Part shown: positions 8,786-18,423 of the stretch, piece by piece | Layout of the letters: the number at the start of each line of letters is the position of its first letter | Numbering within the stretch: position 1 is the stretch's first letter | NCBI GenBank assembly: GCA_965226915.1 | Contig: CBDDEJ010000009.1 | Coordinates: 434,001 to 498,000 of the forward strand | DNA length: 64,000 nt | Reading direction: 5' to 3' | DNA from: Io17-Chloro-G2 sp965226915 | GTDB taxonomy: Bacteria > Chloroflexota > Dehalococcoidia > Lucifugimonadales > UBA3495 | Translations under genes and position numbers: made by a program | The notes under the pieces: generated by a model | What the model was told of the DNA's origin: nothing | Databases searched by the model: none | The model's input: the letters and a program-made list of their open reading frames with translations, nothing else

Positions 8786-10396
8786 TTAGCTTGTTGCTGC
8801 CGCGCCTTCCAAATAAAGCACCGGGGACTCAACAGCAAGTGTCACCGCCGTCTGTAACACTTCGCGGAAAATTGTAGGAATCTCTCCGGGACTCAACCTG
8901 CGAGCCATCTCGGCGGCGACTCGGGGTTTGGAATTCCCAATCTGTTTTATGATTCTTTGTCTGAGCTCGGCTAACCCTTCCGCGTCCATAAATGCCTCGA
9001 AACTGGCCCTGCTAACCCCCAAACTGAAAAAACGGTTGGGAGGATAAGCCGGGTTGTTTCCCCATGAGTCGTCGCGAAGGTTGACATGAGGTATCCCCAA
9101 GCTTTCTAAAAGAGTGTGGTACGGACCGAAGCCATTTCCGCCTTCGACTGTGACTATGGAGACTCCGTCGGCATTCAAGCCAAATCCTAATTTGGCAGCG
9201 ACACCATAGAGGAATTCGACGGTTGTCTCTTCTTCAACAAGCACAACTGACCTGGCAAATACGACTTCGCCCCGATCCAGACGCCTCAATGCGGTATGGA
9301 TCTGTTGGCGTTTCCGGCCCGTCATTTTCGAAGACTCTAAAGCTCGGACCTTGACTCCATCCCCAGTCCGCCAGAACCGTCGGAGTGCGTCAGGTGATTC
9401 TGGATTCACGAACATTGGGCTGTGTGTGGTGGTAATGATCTGATTGTCGGCAGAGGCGTCGGTCAATGTTTCTTGTAGAAATCGCATACCGTGGGGATGT
9501 AGGGCACCTTCAGGATGTTCGATAAATACAACTAAATTCGTCTGGGAAACCAAATTAGTGAGAAAGGTGAGAATCTCGTGTTCACCTGCGCTTATATCCT
9601 TGAGAGTCAACGGGGAATTTTGCCCGTATACATAGAATAAGATTTGTGGGTTGTTGCTTCCTTGTTGCTCTTGAACGGCTTCAATCTCATATCTAGGGAA
9701 CACAGTTTCGAAACTGCGTTTTATTGCAGTAAATCGGTCCCGTTGCCTCCTTTCAGGGTGATTGCTTAGGTTATAGAGGGCTCCGGTAAGTTCTGAGCCT
9801 GCCCAGGATTCGACCGCCCCTGTGGCACCGCTACCTTGTGTTCGCATTCTGAATTCTGGCGCAATCCTAAAGCGACCTCGAAGATACTCTCCAAGTGTGT
9901 TCATAGCGCCGGCGCCCGGCGCCTCATCGAGAACAATCCATGAGGTCAACATCCCTTTATGCTGACCATCCCCAATGGTTCCGGCAACGATTCTCTGGGC
10001 CACCTGTCTCCATGTGTATTCTTGATCGGATTTCTCCGGACCCAAGCAAATGTGATTCGCCGAGAATGAAAGACCACCGTGTCGTATTTCAGCCGTCCGG
10101 TATCCATCGGAAGTAGAAATCAATGGGGCTATCAAATAATCGTGTAATTCCGTGGCTTCGAGTTCTAATGTCAAGGTAATCGAGAGTGGGCCCGCGATAC
10201 CGAACGGGTAGTCTGCCTGTGTGATTGGATCACTAAGCGAAGAGGTAACGCAGGATAAAATGCGGGAAAGAGCCAGACATGTTGTGCTTTTGCCAGCCCC
10301 ATTCTCACCTACCAGTGTGGTGAGCTTTGGGTCGAAGTTGATGACTCCATCTTTGATTATTCTAAAATCCTGGATATTTAATTCTTTGAATTTCAT
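8786..10396 (-). CDS. OLD-family ATP-dependent nuclease (AAA ATPase + TOPRIM)
   Basis: The 536-residue protein has an ABC-type ATPase (1-340): Walker A GENGAGKST at 30-38, signature SAGEHE at 269-274, Walker B LVVFIEHPE at 288-296 and the His switch at 325 (TTTHSP). A TOPRIM-like nuclease follows (about 383-445): VVLVEEETTVEFL, VTVEGGNGFG, LRDDSWG. This is the OLD architecture, related to GajA and P2 Old. No UvrD/GajB-like helicase lies beside it, so it would act alone (class 1-like). Its GC is visibly lower than its neighbours, suggesting acquisition. Likely role by family: anti-phage or DNA-processing nuclease. The ATG start is at the first conserved residue. Confidence 0.88.
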   Translation of the reverse strand: MKFKELNIQDFRIIKDGVINFDPKLTTLVGENGAGKSTTCLALSRILSCVTSSLSDPITQADYPFGIAGPLSITLTLELEATELHDYLIAPLISTSDGYRTAEIRHGGLSFSANHICLGPEKSDQEYTWRQVAQRIVAGTIGDGQHKGMLTSWIVLDEAPGAGAMNTLGEYLRGRFRIAPEFRMRTQGSGATGAVESWAGSELTGALYNLSNHPERRQRDRFTAIKRSFETVFPRYEIEAVQEQQGSNNPQILFYVYGQNSPLTLKDISAGEHEILTFLTNLVSQTNLVVFIEHPEGALHPHGMRFLQETLTDASADNQIITTTHSPMFVNPESPDALRRFWRTGDGVKVRALESSKMTGRKRQQIHTALRRLDRGEVVFARSVVLVEEETTVEFLYGVAAKLGFGLNADGVSIVTVEGGNGFGPYHTLLESLGIPHVNLRDDSWGNNPAYPPNRFFSLGVSRASFEAFMDAEGLAELRQRIIKQIGNSKPRVAAEMARRLSPGEIPTIFREVLQTAVTLAVESPVLYLEGAAATS

Positions 10397-10794
10397 TATG
10401 GCTCAGCTATAAATCTTATCAACCAATATCAGTTTGCAGATCGTTATTTTAGCATCTGAGACCATGTATATCCGCCGCTTATATATCCCAATAGCTCACC
10501 TCCCAGCATCTCGATGATTTACTAACCCTGGTTGGTGACACGTGTAAGTTTTTCGGGTCCGGCCTCGGCCCAAACTTGCACGGTGCGAATCACGGCAACT
10601 TACTTTTTGAAGCTAACCTAGTAATCAAGATGGTCACCGTAGGAACCATAGCATTGGGCCCGGTTCCCCCTCTTTGTTGACACTCCTCCCGCGCCGCTAC
10701 TAAACTGCCCCTCGAAGCCCTACCCGTGTGTGCTGTGGTTACGCGTGGGCGGGCAAATATTTATCGCACTTAATCCTACGTCCCGGAGGCAGCC
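10397..10794. other. Intergenic region with candidate promoter and possible PPOX remnant
   Basis: This 398-bp stretch has no intact gene. In the plus strand the segment 10616-10680 encodes NLVIKMVTVGTIALG, resembling the C-terminal VIKITTTGTVAWG of the PPOX protein at 7699, so it could be the end of a decayed paralogue; this is weak. A promoter for the TPP gene lies at its right side and is listed separately. Confidence 0.4.
10677..10706 (+). promoter_or_regulatory. Candidate sigma-70-type promoter for the TPP enzyme gene
   Basis: TTGACA at 10677-10682 is followed after 18 bp by TAAACT at 10701-10706, giving a predicted start about 80 nt upstream of the ATG at 10795. The -35 is perfect; the -10 is partial. 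Confidence 0.45.
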
Positions 10795-12443
10795 ATGAAC
10801 GGTGTTACCGCTATCGCCAACATTCTTAAGATGGAGGGGGTGGAATTTGTTGGCGTGATGCCGACCAGTCCCCTCATCGAAGCCATCGCCATCGCCGGCA
10901 TCCGGCCCATCGTGTGCCGCCAGGAACGGACTGGCATCCACATGGCGACGGATTTACCAGGATCAACAACGGGAAGAAGACGGGGATATTCCTGGCCCAG
11001 AACGGCCCCGGCGCCGAGAATGCCTTTACCGGCATTGCCGTTGCCTACGCCGACTCGGTTCCCCTGTTGTTTCTGCCGGCCGGCGCCGCCCGCGACCGTC
11101 AAGGGGTACATCCATATTTCAGCCCAACCAAAGCCTACGAATCCGTGACCAAATGGTCGGAAACCATCAACGCGGCTAACCGCGTGCCCGAATTGATGCG
11201 CCGGGCGTTCACCAAACTTAGGGGAGGCCGGCCCGGACCCGTGCTTTTGGAGATACCGGGGGACGTAGCAGTGGAGGAGTTGGACGAGGTCGATTTCGAT
11301 TATGAGGTTCCGGTTCAGGTCCGCTCCGCCGCCGACCCCGATGCCGTGGTACGCGCTGCGACAGCTCTGCTGGCGGCTGACCGGCCTTTGATTCAGGCCG
11401 GCCAGGGTGTTTTGTACGCCGAGGCCTCCAAAGAATTGCAAGAGGTGGCGGAATTTCTCCAAGCGCCGGTCATGACCACCTTGCTGGGCAAAAGCGCTTT
11501 TGATGAAACCCATCCCCTTTCGGTGGGCTCCGGCGGCACCAGCACCACCGGGGGCGTGCACAAGTATATGATGGCGGCCGACACCGTCTTTGGCGTCGGA
11601 TGCAGCTTCACGCGGGCCAATACCGCGGTTCCCATCCCGCCGGGCAAAACCATCATCCACTCCACCAACGACCACGATGACATCAACAAAGACATCAAGA
11701 CCCAGTACCCGTTGGTGGGCGACGCCAAGTTGGTCTTAACCCAGCTATTGGACGAGCTCAAACGCCAGTCCAATCCCAAGGGACGCGAGGTGGACGCCGA
11801 GCTCCAACAGGATATCAAGGCCACCAAAGAGAAATGGCTGGAGCAGTGGATGCCCAAGTTGACCTCCAACGAAGTGCCCTTGAGTCCCTACCGGGTGATA
11901 TGGGATCTGATGCAAAACGTCGACCTGGACAATACCATCGTGACCCACGAGTCGGGCAGCCCCCGGGAGTACACGGGTCCATTCTGGGAGGCCCGGGATC
12001 CCCGAAGCTTCATCGGTTGGGGCAAGTCGACCCAGTTGGGTTACAGCTTGGGCCTGGCCATGGGCGCCAAGCTGGCGGCGCCCGAAAAGCAGGTGATCAA
12101 CATCATGGGCGACGCCGCCTTTGGCATGGTGGGAATGGACATGGAGACGGCGGCCAGGGCCGAGATTCCCATCCTGACTATAGTGTTGAACAACTCCACC
12201 ATGTCCATCTATCCTGACAGCCGTTTTCCCGAGGCGGTGCGGCGTTACGACATCAAACACCTCACCGGCGACTTTGCCGACGTCGCCCAGGCGCTGGGAG
12301 TCTTTAGCGAACGGATCACTGAGCCAGGCGAGATAGTGCCGGCCATCAAACGGGCGCTGGAGCTGAACCGCTCCGGAAAGCCGGTCCTGCTGGAGTTCAT
12401 CACCAAGGAGGAAGGGGACTACTCCAAGTTCCAGTGGAGCTAG
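10795..12443 (+). pseudogene. Thiamine pyrophosphate-dependent enzyme (acetolactate synthase-like), frameshifted
   Basis: Two overlapping frames make up one TPP enzyme. The first encodes the N-terminus up to RTGIHMAT; the second continues from DGFTRINNGKKTGIFLAQNG to the stop at 12443. Adding one base near 10945-10948 joins them into a 549-residue product, the usual length. The first part is the Pyr domain (1-170), the centre has GQGVLYA, and the C-terminal PP domain has GDAAFGMVGMDMETAA followed by NNSTMSIYPD, where canonical enzymes have GDG. The ATG has GGAGG upstream. The lesion is a single-base deletion, so it may be real decay or an assembly error. Substrate unknown: a 2-oxoacid decarboxylase or ligase. 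The amidohydrolase gene follows 93 bp downstream. Confidence 0.82.
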
Positions 12444-12536
12444 ACAAGCTTCCGGGCAGGTTGCCAGAGAGGCGCCAGCGGATTAGTATTGGCGCCAAGA
12501 CAAACCCGGAACCAAACTGCGAAAGTGGAGGTCAGA

Positions 12537-13748
12537 ATGGGACACGAGTATCGGCTAATGTCCAGCGACGGTCACTTGGAGGTTCCTCCCGAGCGTTGGA
12601 TTCACCGGGTTCCCGAAAAATACCGTGACCGGGCCCCTAGAACCATAGAACTCCCCAACGGCGGAGATGCCCTGCTCATTGAAGGCCAGCCCCTGCGGGA
12701 AGCCAACTTTCTGGACCTGCGGGCCGGCCGGGCCGAGGGCCAATGGCAGCCTTTTGGATTGAGGGTGGAAGGCGCCGCGGGCATAGGGCCCCCGGAACAA
12801 CGTTTAAAAGAGCAGGATGAAGACGGGCTGGATGGCGAGGTGCTATTCCCGGCGCAGGTGGCAGGCCCTGGCTTATGGCGCAGTATTAGCCACGATGAAC
12901 CGTATAAAGCCGTTATCCGGGCCTACAATAACTGGTTGGGCGAGGAATATTGCCCGGTGAACCCCGACCGCCTCATCGGTCTTGGCGTAATACCCTGGAC
13001 CAATGTGGATGACTCGATCGCCGAGCTGGAGCATTGCGCCAAACTGGGCCTTAAGGGAATCGTCTTGGGGGCATTTCCCAACGGCAAGTCGTATCCAATG
13101 CCCGAGGACGACAAATTCTGGGCGGCCGCGGTGGAAATGGGGATCCCCGTGACGGTTCACGTGACATTTGACCGCAACGGCTCCCGGGCCAACGAGCCGA
13201 CCTTCCGCTACCCCAAAGAGGACCCCGAGGTGATGAAGGCCATCCGCCGTCCCTTGTTGGAGTGGGTGTGCAACTTTGGCTTGCGTCCCGCCGTGGGAAT
13301 CACCCAGATGATATTCTCCGGGGCGTTCGACCGGTTCCCTTCGCTAAAAGTGTTCTTCGCCGAGACGCGCCTGGGGTGGGTTCCGTTCTGGATGGAGCAT
13401 GCCGACCTGTGGTACCAGCGGCACCTGGGCTGGGCCCAAGAGCAGCTGGGATTCGTCCCCTTGCAACGCCTGCCCAGCGAATACGTCAAGGAGCATATCC
13501 TCTTCACCGTCCAATACGAAAAAGTCGCGGTGGAGTTGCGTCACCACATTGGCGTCGATCACATCCTGTTCGCCACCGACTTCCCCCACATCGAATGCGA
13601 GTGGCCCAACACCAAGCCCATCGTGGAAGAGATTTACGCCGACGTGCCGGCCGACGAGAAGTACAAGATGTGGGCCGGCAACACGGTGGACTTCTTCAAA
13701 CTTGAGCAGACCGCCAAGATCCAAGAACCGGCCCCGGTGGGAGATTAA
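12537..13748 (+). CDS. Amidohydrolase family protein (amidohydrolase 2 / ACMSD-like)
   Basis: The ATG at 12537 is chosen because GGAG lies at 12527-12530 and similarity begins with SSDGHLEVPPERW. The 403-residue protein has the TIM-barrel metal-site elements of amidohydrolase-2 proteins: DGHLE near the N-terminus (replacing HxH), HVTF at the expected His, and LFATDFPHIECEWP with the catalytic Asp. The family decarboxylates or hydrolyses aromatic and cyclic acids. It lies directly after the TPP enzyme and upstream of a second amidohydrolase, suggesting a catabolic cluster. A strong terminator follows. Confidence 0.88.
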   Translation: MGHEYRLMSSDGHLEVPPERWIHRVPEKYRDRAPRTIELPNGGDALLIEGQPLREANFLDLRAGRAEGQWQPFGLRVEGAAGIGPPEQRLKEQDEDGLDGEVLFPAQVAGPGLWRSISHDEPYKAVIRAYNNWLGEEYCPVNPDRLIGLGVIPWTNVDDSIAELEHCAKLGLKGIVLGAFPNGKSYPMPEDDKFWAAAVEMGIPVTVHVTFDRNGSRANEPTFRYPKEDPEVMKAIRRPLLEWVCNFGLRPAVGITQMIFSGAFDRFPSLKVFFAETRLGWVPFWMEHADLWYQRHLGWAQEQLGFVPLQRLPSEYVKEHILFTVQYEKVAVELRHHIGVDHILFATDFPHIECEWPNTKPIVEEIYADVPADEKYKMWAGNTVDFFKLEQTAKIQEPAPVGD

Positions 13749-13777
13749 GATTCACCGGTAGCACTGCTGGCGTCTGT

Positions 13778-13814
13778 GGGCCGTTCCCGGCGGTTTGTCC
13801 ACCGGGAACGGCCC
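13778..13814 (+). terminator. Hairpin terminator after amidohydrolase
   Basis: A perfect 13-bp stem GGGCCGTTCCCGG / CCGGGAACGGCCC (13778-13790 and 13802-13814) with an 11-nt loop lies 29 bp after the stop and is followed by TAAATTT. The T-run is weak, but stem strength and position support termination. Confidence 0.7.
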
Positions 13815-13905
13815 TAAATTTCGGGTTGGTTGCCCGTCAATGGCTTAGATCCAACATGATTTAACCCTCACTCTTACTCTCCCCGGTTCAGGCAAGAGTA
13901 GAGTC

Positions 13906-13951
13906 CCTTCCCCCTTCACGGGGGAAGGTTAGGATGGGGGTGCAATGGCAA
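13906..13951. repeat. REP-like dispersed palindromic repeat
   Basis: CCCTTCCCCC-TTCAC-GGGGGAAGG is followed by TTAGGATGGGGGT, a form common as an interspersed repeat in many bacterial genomes. A related copy (CCTCTGCCCTTGCGGGAGAGG then TTAATGTGAGGGG) lies at 35749-35787. No gene overlaps it. It lies in the 302-bp gap 13749-14050, which otherwise holds only the terminator. Confidence 0.5.
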
Positions 13952-14050
13952 CCAGTAAATATACATGGACTCAGGAATCGCTCCCTGGATCAATTCCTAG
14001 ATTGAAGCCACGGGGCGGAAATCCCGCAAACTCCTTGGAGGCCTCATCCC

Positions 14051-14851
14051 ATGCGCATCGATGTCCACACCCACGTATGGCCGGAAAAGATCGCTGAGGC
14101 CACGCTGGAGGCAATGGCGCGGGACAGCGGTTTTGAGGCCGTCTCCGCCAACACTGTGGCCGGGCTCAAAGCCCATATGGCCGAGTCTGGCGTTGACAAA
14201 TCCGTGGTACTGGGGATAACCGAGCGCCCAGACCAGGTGAGCCGGGCCAACGATTGGCTCATCAGCATTCAGGACGACATGCTGGTCCCATTTGGCGCCA
14301 TTCATCCTGGCTTGGAAACCAAGGCTGACGAGGTGCGGCGCCTTCGGCAGGCGGGCATCAAGGGCATCAAGCTGCACCCGGTGATGAACGCGTTTTACCC
14401 GGACGACCCCGATATGTTCCCGGTGTACGAGGAATTAGGCGAGGACATGGTCCTGGAGATACATACGGGGCGGCTTCCCACCAGCAAACCGGGAGATCCG
14501 GTGTACGCCGCGCCGGAGCGGGTCATGAATGTTGTGCGCCAGTTTCCTAAATTAAAGGTCATCGCGCTGCACCTGGGCGGATTCTACATGCTGGACGAGG
14601 CGGAACGGGACCTGCTGGGCCGGGAAAACGTATTCATCGACACCACCTGGCCTCCGTCTCTCAGGGAGGTATCCGGCGAAACACTGGCAACCATCATCAA
14701 CAAGCACGGTTCCCACCGAGTATGTTTCGGCACCGACTACCCCTTGGCCAGCCAGACGGCCGACGCGGAATACATACAAAGTCTCGGGGTTTCCGATGGG
14801 GACGTGGAGGGCATTCTTGGTGAGAACGCCCGTAAATTCATCGGCCTTTAA
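14051..14851 (+). CDS. Amidohydrolase family protein
   Basis: A 266-residue amidohydrolase-2 protein starting at ATG 14051. The N-terminal HxH is intact (MRIDVHTHVW, His6 and His8). Further metal-site elements are LEIHTG, ALHLGG and VCFGTDYPLA with the conserved Asp. It differs from the larger upstream amidohydrolase by keeping the canonical HxH and by being shorter. Likely a hydrolase or decarboxylase of a small carboxylic acid or lactone; the substrate cannot be read from the sequence. Confidence 0.9.
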   Translation: MRIDVHTHVWPEKIAEATLEAMARDSGFEAVSANTVAGLKAHMAESGVDKSVVLGITERPDQVSRANDWLISIQDDMLVPFGAIHPGLETKADEVRRLRQAGIKGIKLHPVMNAFYPDDPDMFPVYEELGEDMVLEIHTGRLPTSKPGDPVYAAPERVMNVVRQFPKLKVIALHLGGFYMLDEAERDLLGRENVFIDTTWPPSLREVSGETLATIINKHGSHRVCFGTDYPLASQTADAEYIQSLGVSDGDVEGILGENARKFIGL

Positions 14852-15027
14852 ATAGGCCCTGATGAGATCGTTCGAATTGTTCGGCTAGGAGCCCGTTCAC
14901 CCTTAATAAAATGTCATGCTGATCCAGCCCCGACGGACAAAATCCAGGCGAAGCATCAGGGGCGGGGCCGACTCCAACCCCTGGCCCTTAGCGCTGTGAA
15001 GGGTGTCATTAAACCCCGCAGACGCCG

Positions 15028-15519
15028 CTAACAGAGGGTTAACGCCAGTTCGGTCATTGGCCCCAGATCTCCCCTAATCTTGTCGACCAGTTTGGGAAAC
15101 TCTTTGTAATAGATGTCGGTGGTTTTAAAGGCATCCTTAAATTGATCGTATGACCTGATGTTGGGGCTTATGTCGCCGGATTCCACCGCCAAGTCATAGT
15201 GTTCTCTGGTAAGTTTGCCCCCTTTTTTCCTGACCGAGGACACCGGCGTGTAGTTTTGATCGAGGGCCGGCTGATTCAATGCGTAGCTATCCCCTCCGTG
15301 ATGAAAAACGGCCGCGCTGGAGCCGACGCATTCCAGCGTTCCGCCCTTGGCGTCGAAAGGCCATATGTCGCCGTATTCCGCCCTGGTTACTTCGAGGCCT
15401 TTGAGAGGGACGCCGTCCCGGCCTTCAAAGTCGGATGCCCCGCAGGCCGCCAAGACCAGGACAGCCAAAGCCGCCAGCCCTAGAAATTTGAGTGACTGAA
15501 TTGAACCCATTTGCTCCAC
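15028..15519 (-). CDS. Lipoprotein with DUF2511 (YebY-like) domain
   Basis: The 163-residue protein has a lipoprotein signal ending LVLAAC (Cys26). Residues 42-82 (VTRAEYGDIWPFDAKGGTLEC, then VFHHGGDSYALN) match the pattern of the small DUF2511/YebY domain. The remaining 80 residues are unassigned and end in Cys. Located on the outer face of the membrane; function unknown. It is a single gene with no obvious partner. Confidence 0.75.
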   Translation of the reverse strand: MEQMGSIQSLKFLGLAALAVLVLAACGASDFEGRDGVPLKGLEVTRAEYGDIWPFDAKGGTLECVGSSAAVFHHGGDSYALNQPALDQNYTPVSSVRKKGGKLTREHYDLAVESGDISPNIRSYDQFKDAFKTTDIYYKEFPKLVDKIRGDLGPMTELALTLC

Positions 15520-15701
15520 CGCCTCCGCCCAACCTCGATCGCCCAGGATTGATTTCTTGAGAATTACCTAAGAATCATAACCAGGAGACTCGCCACGGAC
15601 AATACTAGGATCCCTGGGTTTACCTCAGAATGGCTCCCGGGCTAGAGTGACCCCGTTATGAAAGAGGCTCGCACTGATAGCCACTCCCAGTAGGCTATAG
15701 G

Positions 15702-16454
15702 TTACTGGGCGGTCATGCCTCCGTCGATGACCAGTTCGCTGCCGGTCATGAACGATGATTCATCGGAGGCAAGGAACAGCACGCCGTAGGCCACCTCTTC
15801 GGGCCGGGCGGTCCTTCCCAGAGGCACCCTTTGATCGGCCTCTCGTTGCAGAGCGGCGTCGTGCATGCGATCGCCGGCCATATCGGTGTCGATGGGGCCC
15901 GGATGGACGGAATTCACCCTGATCCCTTCTTTGGCGTATTGGATTGCCGCCGCTTTGGTGAAGATGCGGACCGCGCCCTTCGAAGCGTTGTACACAGGTT
16001 GGATGTAGTCCTGGCCCACGATGCCGGACATGGAAGAGATGTTGATGATGGAGCCGCCGCCGGCCTTCCGCATCTCTGGGATAGCGGCCTTTGTGCCCAG
16101 GAACACTCCCTTGGCGTTCACGTCCATCACCCGGTCCCATTCCTCCAAGGTGGTGTCTTCAAGTATTCCCCTGGCGACCACCCCCGCGTTGTTGACCAGG
16201 ATGTCCAGCTTGCCGAAGCGCTGGGCCGTCTCGGCCACGGCGGCTTGCCATTGGGATTCTTGAGTCACGTCCAAGCGCAGGAAGACACACTGCCCGCCCG
16301 CCTCGTTGATTTCCGCCTCGGTCTTGCGGCCTTCACCATCCAAAACGTCGCCGATGACGACGCTGGCACCTTCCTGGGCAAACAGCTTGGCCTCGGCGGC
16401 GCCCATCCCCCTGGCCCCGCCGCTGATCAGCGCTACCTTTCTTTCCAAACGCAT
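15702..16454 (-). CDS. SDR-family oxidoreductase
   Basis: A 250-residue classical short-chain dehydrogenase: dinucleotide-binding SGGARGMGAAEA (11-22), LVNNAG (86-91), Asn113, Ser140/Ser141, Tyr155 and Lys159 (QPVYNASKGA), and the C-terminal MTGSELVIDGGMTAQ. Expected to oxidise or reduce a secondary alcohol/ketone with NAD(P). Full length with an intact active site. The ATG at 16454 lies next to a GAGG ribosome binding site. Confidence 0.94.
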   Translation of the reverse strand: MRLERKVALISGGARGMGAAEAKLFAQEGASVVIGDVLDGEGRKTEAEINEAGGQCVFLRLDVTQESQWQAAVAETAQRFGKLDILVNNAGVVARGILEDTTLEEWDRVMDVNAKGVFLGTKAAIPEMRKAGGGSIINISSMSGIVGQDYIQPVYNASKGAVRIFTKAAAIQYAKEGIRVNSVHPGPIDTDMAGDRMHDAALQREADQRVPLGRTARPEEVAYGVLFLASDESSFMTGSELVIDGGMTAQ

Positions 16455-16543
16455 TGTTGCGCCTCCTCATTGGAGATGAGGAGATTGTAATGCTTGGGTA
16501 GGTTCCGTCAAGGCAGGGAACAATCCCCACCCCCGCGGCTAAA

Positions 16544-16576
16544 AAGAAGGCCCCCTCGATTTGAGGGGGCCTTCTT
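16544..16576 (-). terminator. Strong bidirectional hairpin between SDR and LLM genes
   Basis: A perfect 14-bp stem AAGAAGGCCCCCTC / GAGGGGGCCTTCTT (16544-16557, 16563-16576) has a 5-nt loop. On the minus strand it is followed by TTT and lies 32 bp past the LLM stop at 16609, so it terminates that gene. Confidence 0.88.
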
Positions 16577-16608
16577 GAATCAGCACGTTGGCCCGGTTTC
16601 GCTGGCGT

Positions 16609-17778
16609 TTAGGCCCGCCGGTCTGCCACGACCTGTTTTGCCTGGGCTATGGCGCGGACCCGGCCGCCCACCAGGGTCTCTTGCCGTTCGGCCGCCCATC
16701 GGTTGGACGCCGCGGGGGCCGCCACCGTGCCTTGGAACTGGGGCATGACGTAACGGGCCAGAAGCTCGTAGCTGCGCAGCATCTTTTCCCTGGGCGCCCA
16801 GTCCACTGTCTGGATCAGGAACCCGCCAAAGCCGCCGCTCTGCTGGTCCAGCTTGTGAATGGCTTCGATGCAGTCGTCAGGCGTGCCGATGATCCACGAC
16901 CCGTTGTCCGCCATCTGGTCGATGACCTTTTCCAGAGGTCCGTCGAATATTGCGGCCCGTCCGTTCGTGCCCTCGGAATATTCTCTGAGATACCTGCCGG
17001 AACCCATTCTGGCGTCGTCAAGAGCCTCTTGACGAGTTTCCGCCAGATGCACCGGCAGCACCAACCGCCAATCATCCCGGTTCATGGTGTTGCCATGCTC
17101 CGCGGCCGATTCCTCGGCTATGTCCCATAGTCCCTTTAGGTCTGAGGGGCCTGCCGAAGGGTCCCGCGGAACCGTGATGGTGAGGACCGACGCGCCATGC
17201 TTGCCGGCCAGGGTGACCCCCGACCCGGTTTGCACCGACGCCACCGCGATGGGCATGTGGGGCTTCTGGTACGGGCGCAACTGCAACAACCCTTCGTTCA
17301 ACTCGAACCAGTCGCATTTATAGGTTACGGGCTCGGTCTCGGTGAATAGGCGCATGATGACGCCCAGGGACTCGTCCATGCGGTCGCGTTGCAGTTCCGG
17401 TGGAATGCCCATCATGTAGGCGTCGCCGGGCAGCGCTCCGGGGCCGACGCCCAGCATCACCCGTCCATGGGTCATATGGTCCAATTGCACCATCCGGTCG
17501 GCCACCATCAGGGGATGGTGGTAGGGCAGGCTGATCACGCCGGAACCTAGTTTGATGTTCTTTGTGCGGTCGGCCGCCACCCCCATGAACACCTCTGGGG
17601 ACGCGATGATCTCCCAGCCGGCGCTGTGGTGCTCGCCGATCCATGCTTCGTCGTAACCCAGTTGGTCCAGCCATTGCACCAGTTCCAAATCGCGGTCAAT
17701 AGCCAGGGTGGGATTCTCCCCGACCCGGTGAAAGGGGCCCAGGAAGACGCCGAATTTCATTCGTTCGGGAAGGGACAT
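16609..17778 (-). CDS. LLM-class flavin/F420-dependent oxidoreductase
   Basis: The 389-residue protein is a bacterial-luciferase-like TIM barrel: MKFGVFLGPFH, LGYDEAWIGEHHSAGWE, LGSGVISLPYHHPLMVADRM, GRVMLGVGPGALPGDAYMMG and the C-terminal IIGTPDDCIEAI. It resembles the long alkanal-monooxygenase alpha type rather than F420-dependent glucose-6-phosphate dehydrogenase. Such genes are numerous in SAR202-type Chloroflexota and are thought to attack recalcitrant organics; the substrate here is unknown. Start ATG 17778; SD GGAGG just upstream. Confidence 0.92.
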   Translation of the reverse strand: MSLPERMKFGVFLGPFHRVGENPTLAIDRDLELVQWLDQLGYDEAWIGEHHSAGWEIIASPEVFMGVAADRTKNIKLGSGVISLPYHHPLMVADRMVQLDHMTHGRVMLGVGPGALPGDAYMMGIPPELQRDRMDESLGVIMRLFTETEPVTYKCDWFELNEGLLQLRPYQKPHMPIAVASVQTGSGVTLAGKHGASVLTITVPRDPSAGPSDLKGLWDIAEESAAEHGNTMNRDDWRLVLPVHLAETRQEALDDARMGSGRYLREYSEGTNGRAAIFDGPLEKVIDQMADNGSWIIGTPDDCIEAIHKLDQQSGGFGGFLIQTVDWAPREKMLRSYELLARYVMPQFQGTVAAPAASNRWAAERQETLVGGRVRAIAQAKQVVADRRA

Positions 17779-18164
17779 GATTGATCCTCCTTGGATAGCC
17801 TTGAATCGGTAGCCGTGAGTGCTCCACGGCGGCGCCCGGCGGAATCTAATCCTTGCGGCGATTATACTACTCTAGGCGCCGCGGGAAGCAATGGCGTAGT
17901 CCAGCCGTGAGGCAATGACCATTCATCGCGATAATGGGGTTCGACAACCCTGGGATGTGGTTGGCGGTTGGGCTCACCGTATGATAAAAGACACTCCCCC
18001 GTTCGTCCTTAGCTTATTGAAGGACCAAATCGCAGACCACAGAGTATTTTGAGATCCCAACCGGCGCTTCCTGGGCGGAAAACCATTAGATTTGCCACAG
18101 ACCGGTTGGCGGGAGGGCTTCGATTGCTAAACTGTTGGTTAGGGAATCAACACGGGGGACTGAC
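17779..18164. other. Intergenic region, 386 bp, nothing recognised
   Basis: It lies between the divergent LLM gene and a small plus-strand ORF. No RNA, repeat or convincing promoter is seen. Confidence 0.4.
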
Positions 18165-18365
18165 ATGACAACCGGCGAGTACTCGGGGATTGACGAAGAC
18201 GTGGCGGAGATACGGCGCAGGGTAGATGCCCTTACCCTGGATCTGCAAGGACTTGGGTTGGACATCCGGGCTTCCACCGAAGAGTATGGGCCGGAAAACA
18301 ATCCCGAGGGTGGCGTCAGCCGCACGGTAACCTTTAGCTTTACGGTTTGGGACCGGGATTTCTGA
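18165..18365 (+). CDS. Small acidic hypothetical protein
   Basis: A 66-residue ORF with ATG at 18165 and a good ribosome binding site (GGGGGA at about 18154). It is acidic, with a probable helix IDEDVAEIRRRVDALTLDLQ and a beta-rich C-terminus ending VTFSFTVWDRDF. I do not recognise a family. Support is the SD, start context and plausible composition. Confidence 0.5.
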   Translation: MTTGEYSGIDEDVAEIRRRVDALTLDLQGLGLDIRASTEEYGPENNPEGGVSRTVTFSFTVWDRDF

Positions 18366-18423
18366 TGGCGCCGGACTCGTGATTGGCTGGAACATTTCGG
18401 ATTGCAGGCCGTGATCGCATGCA

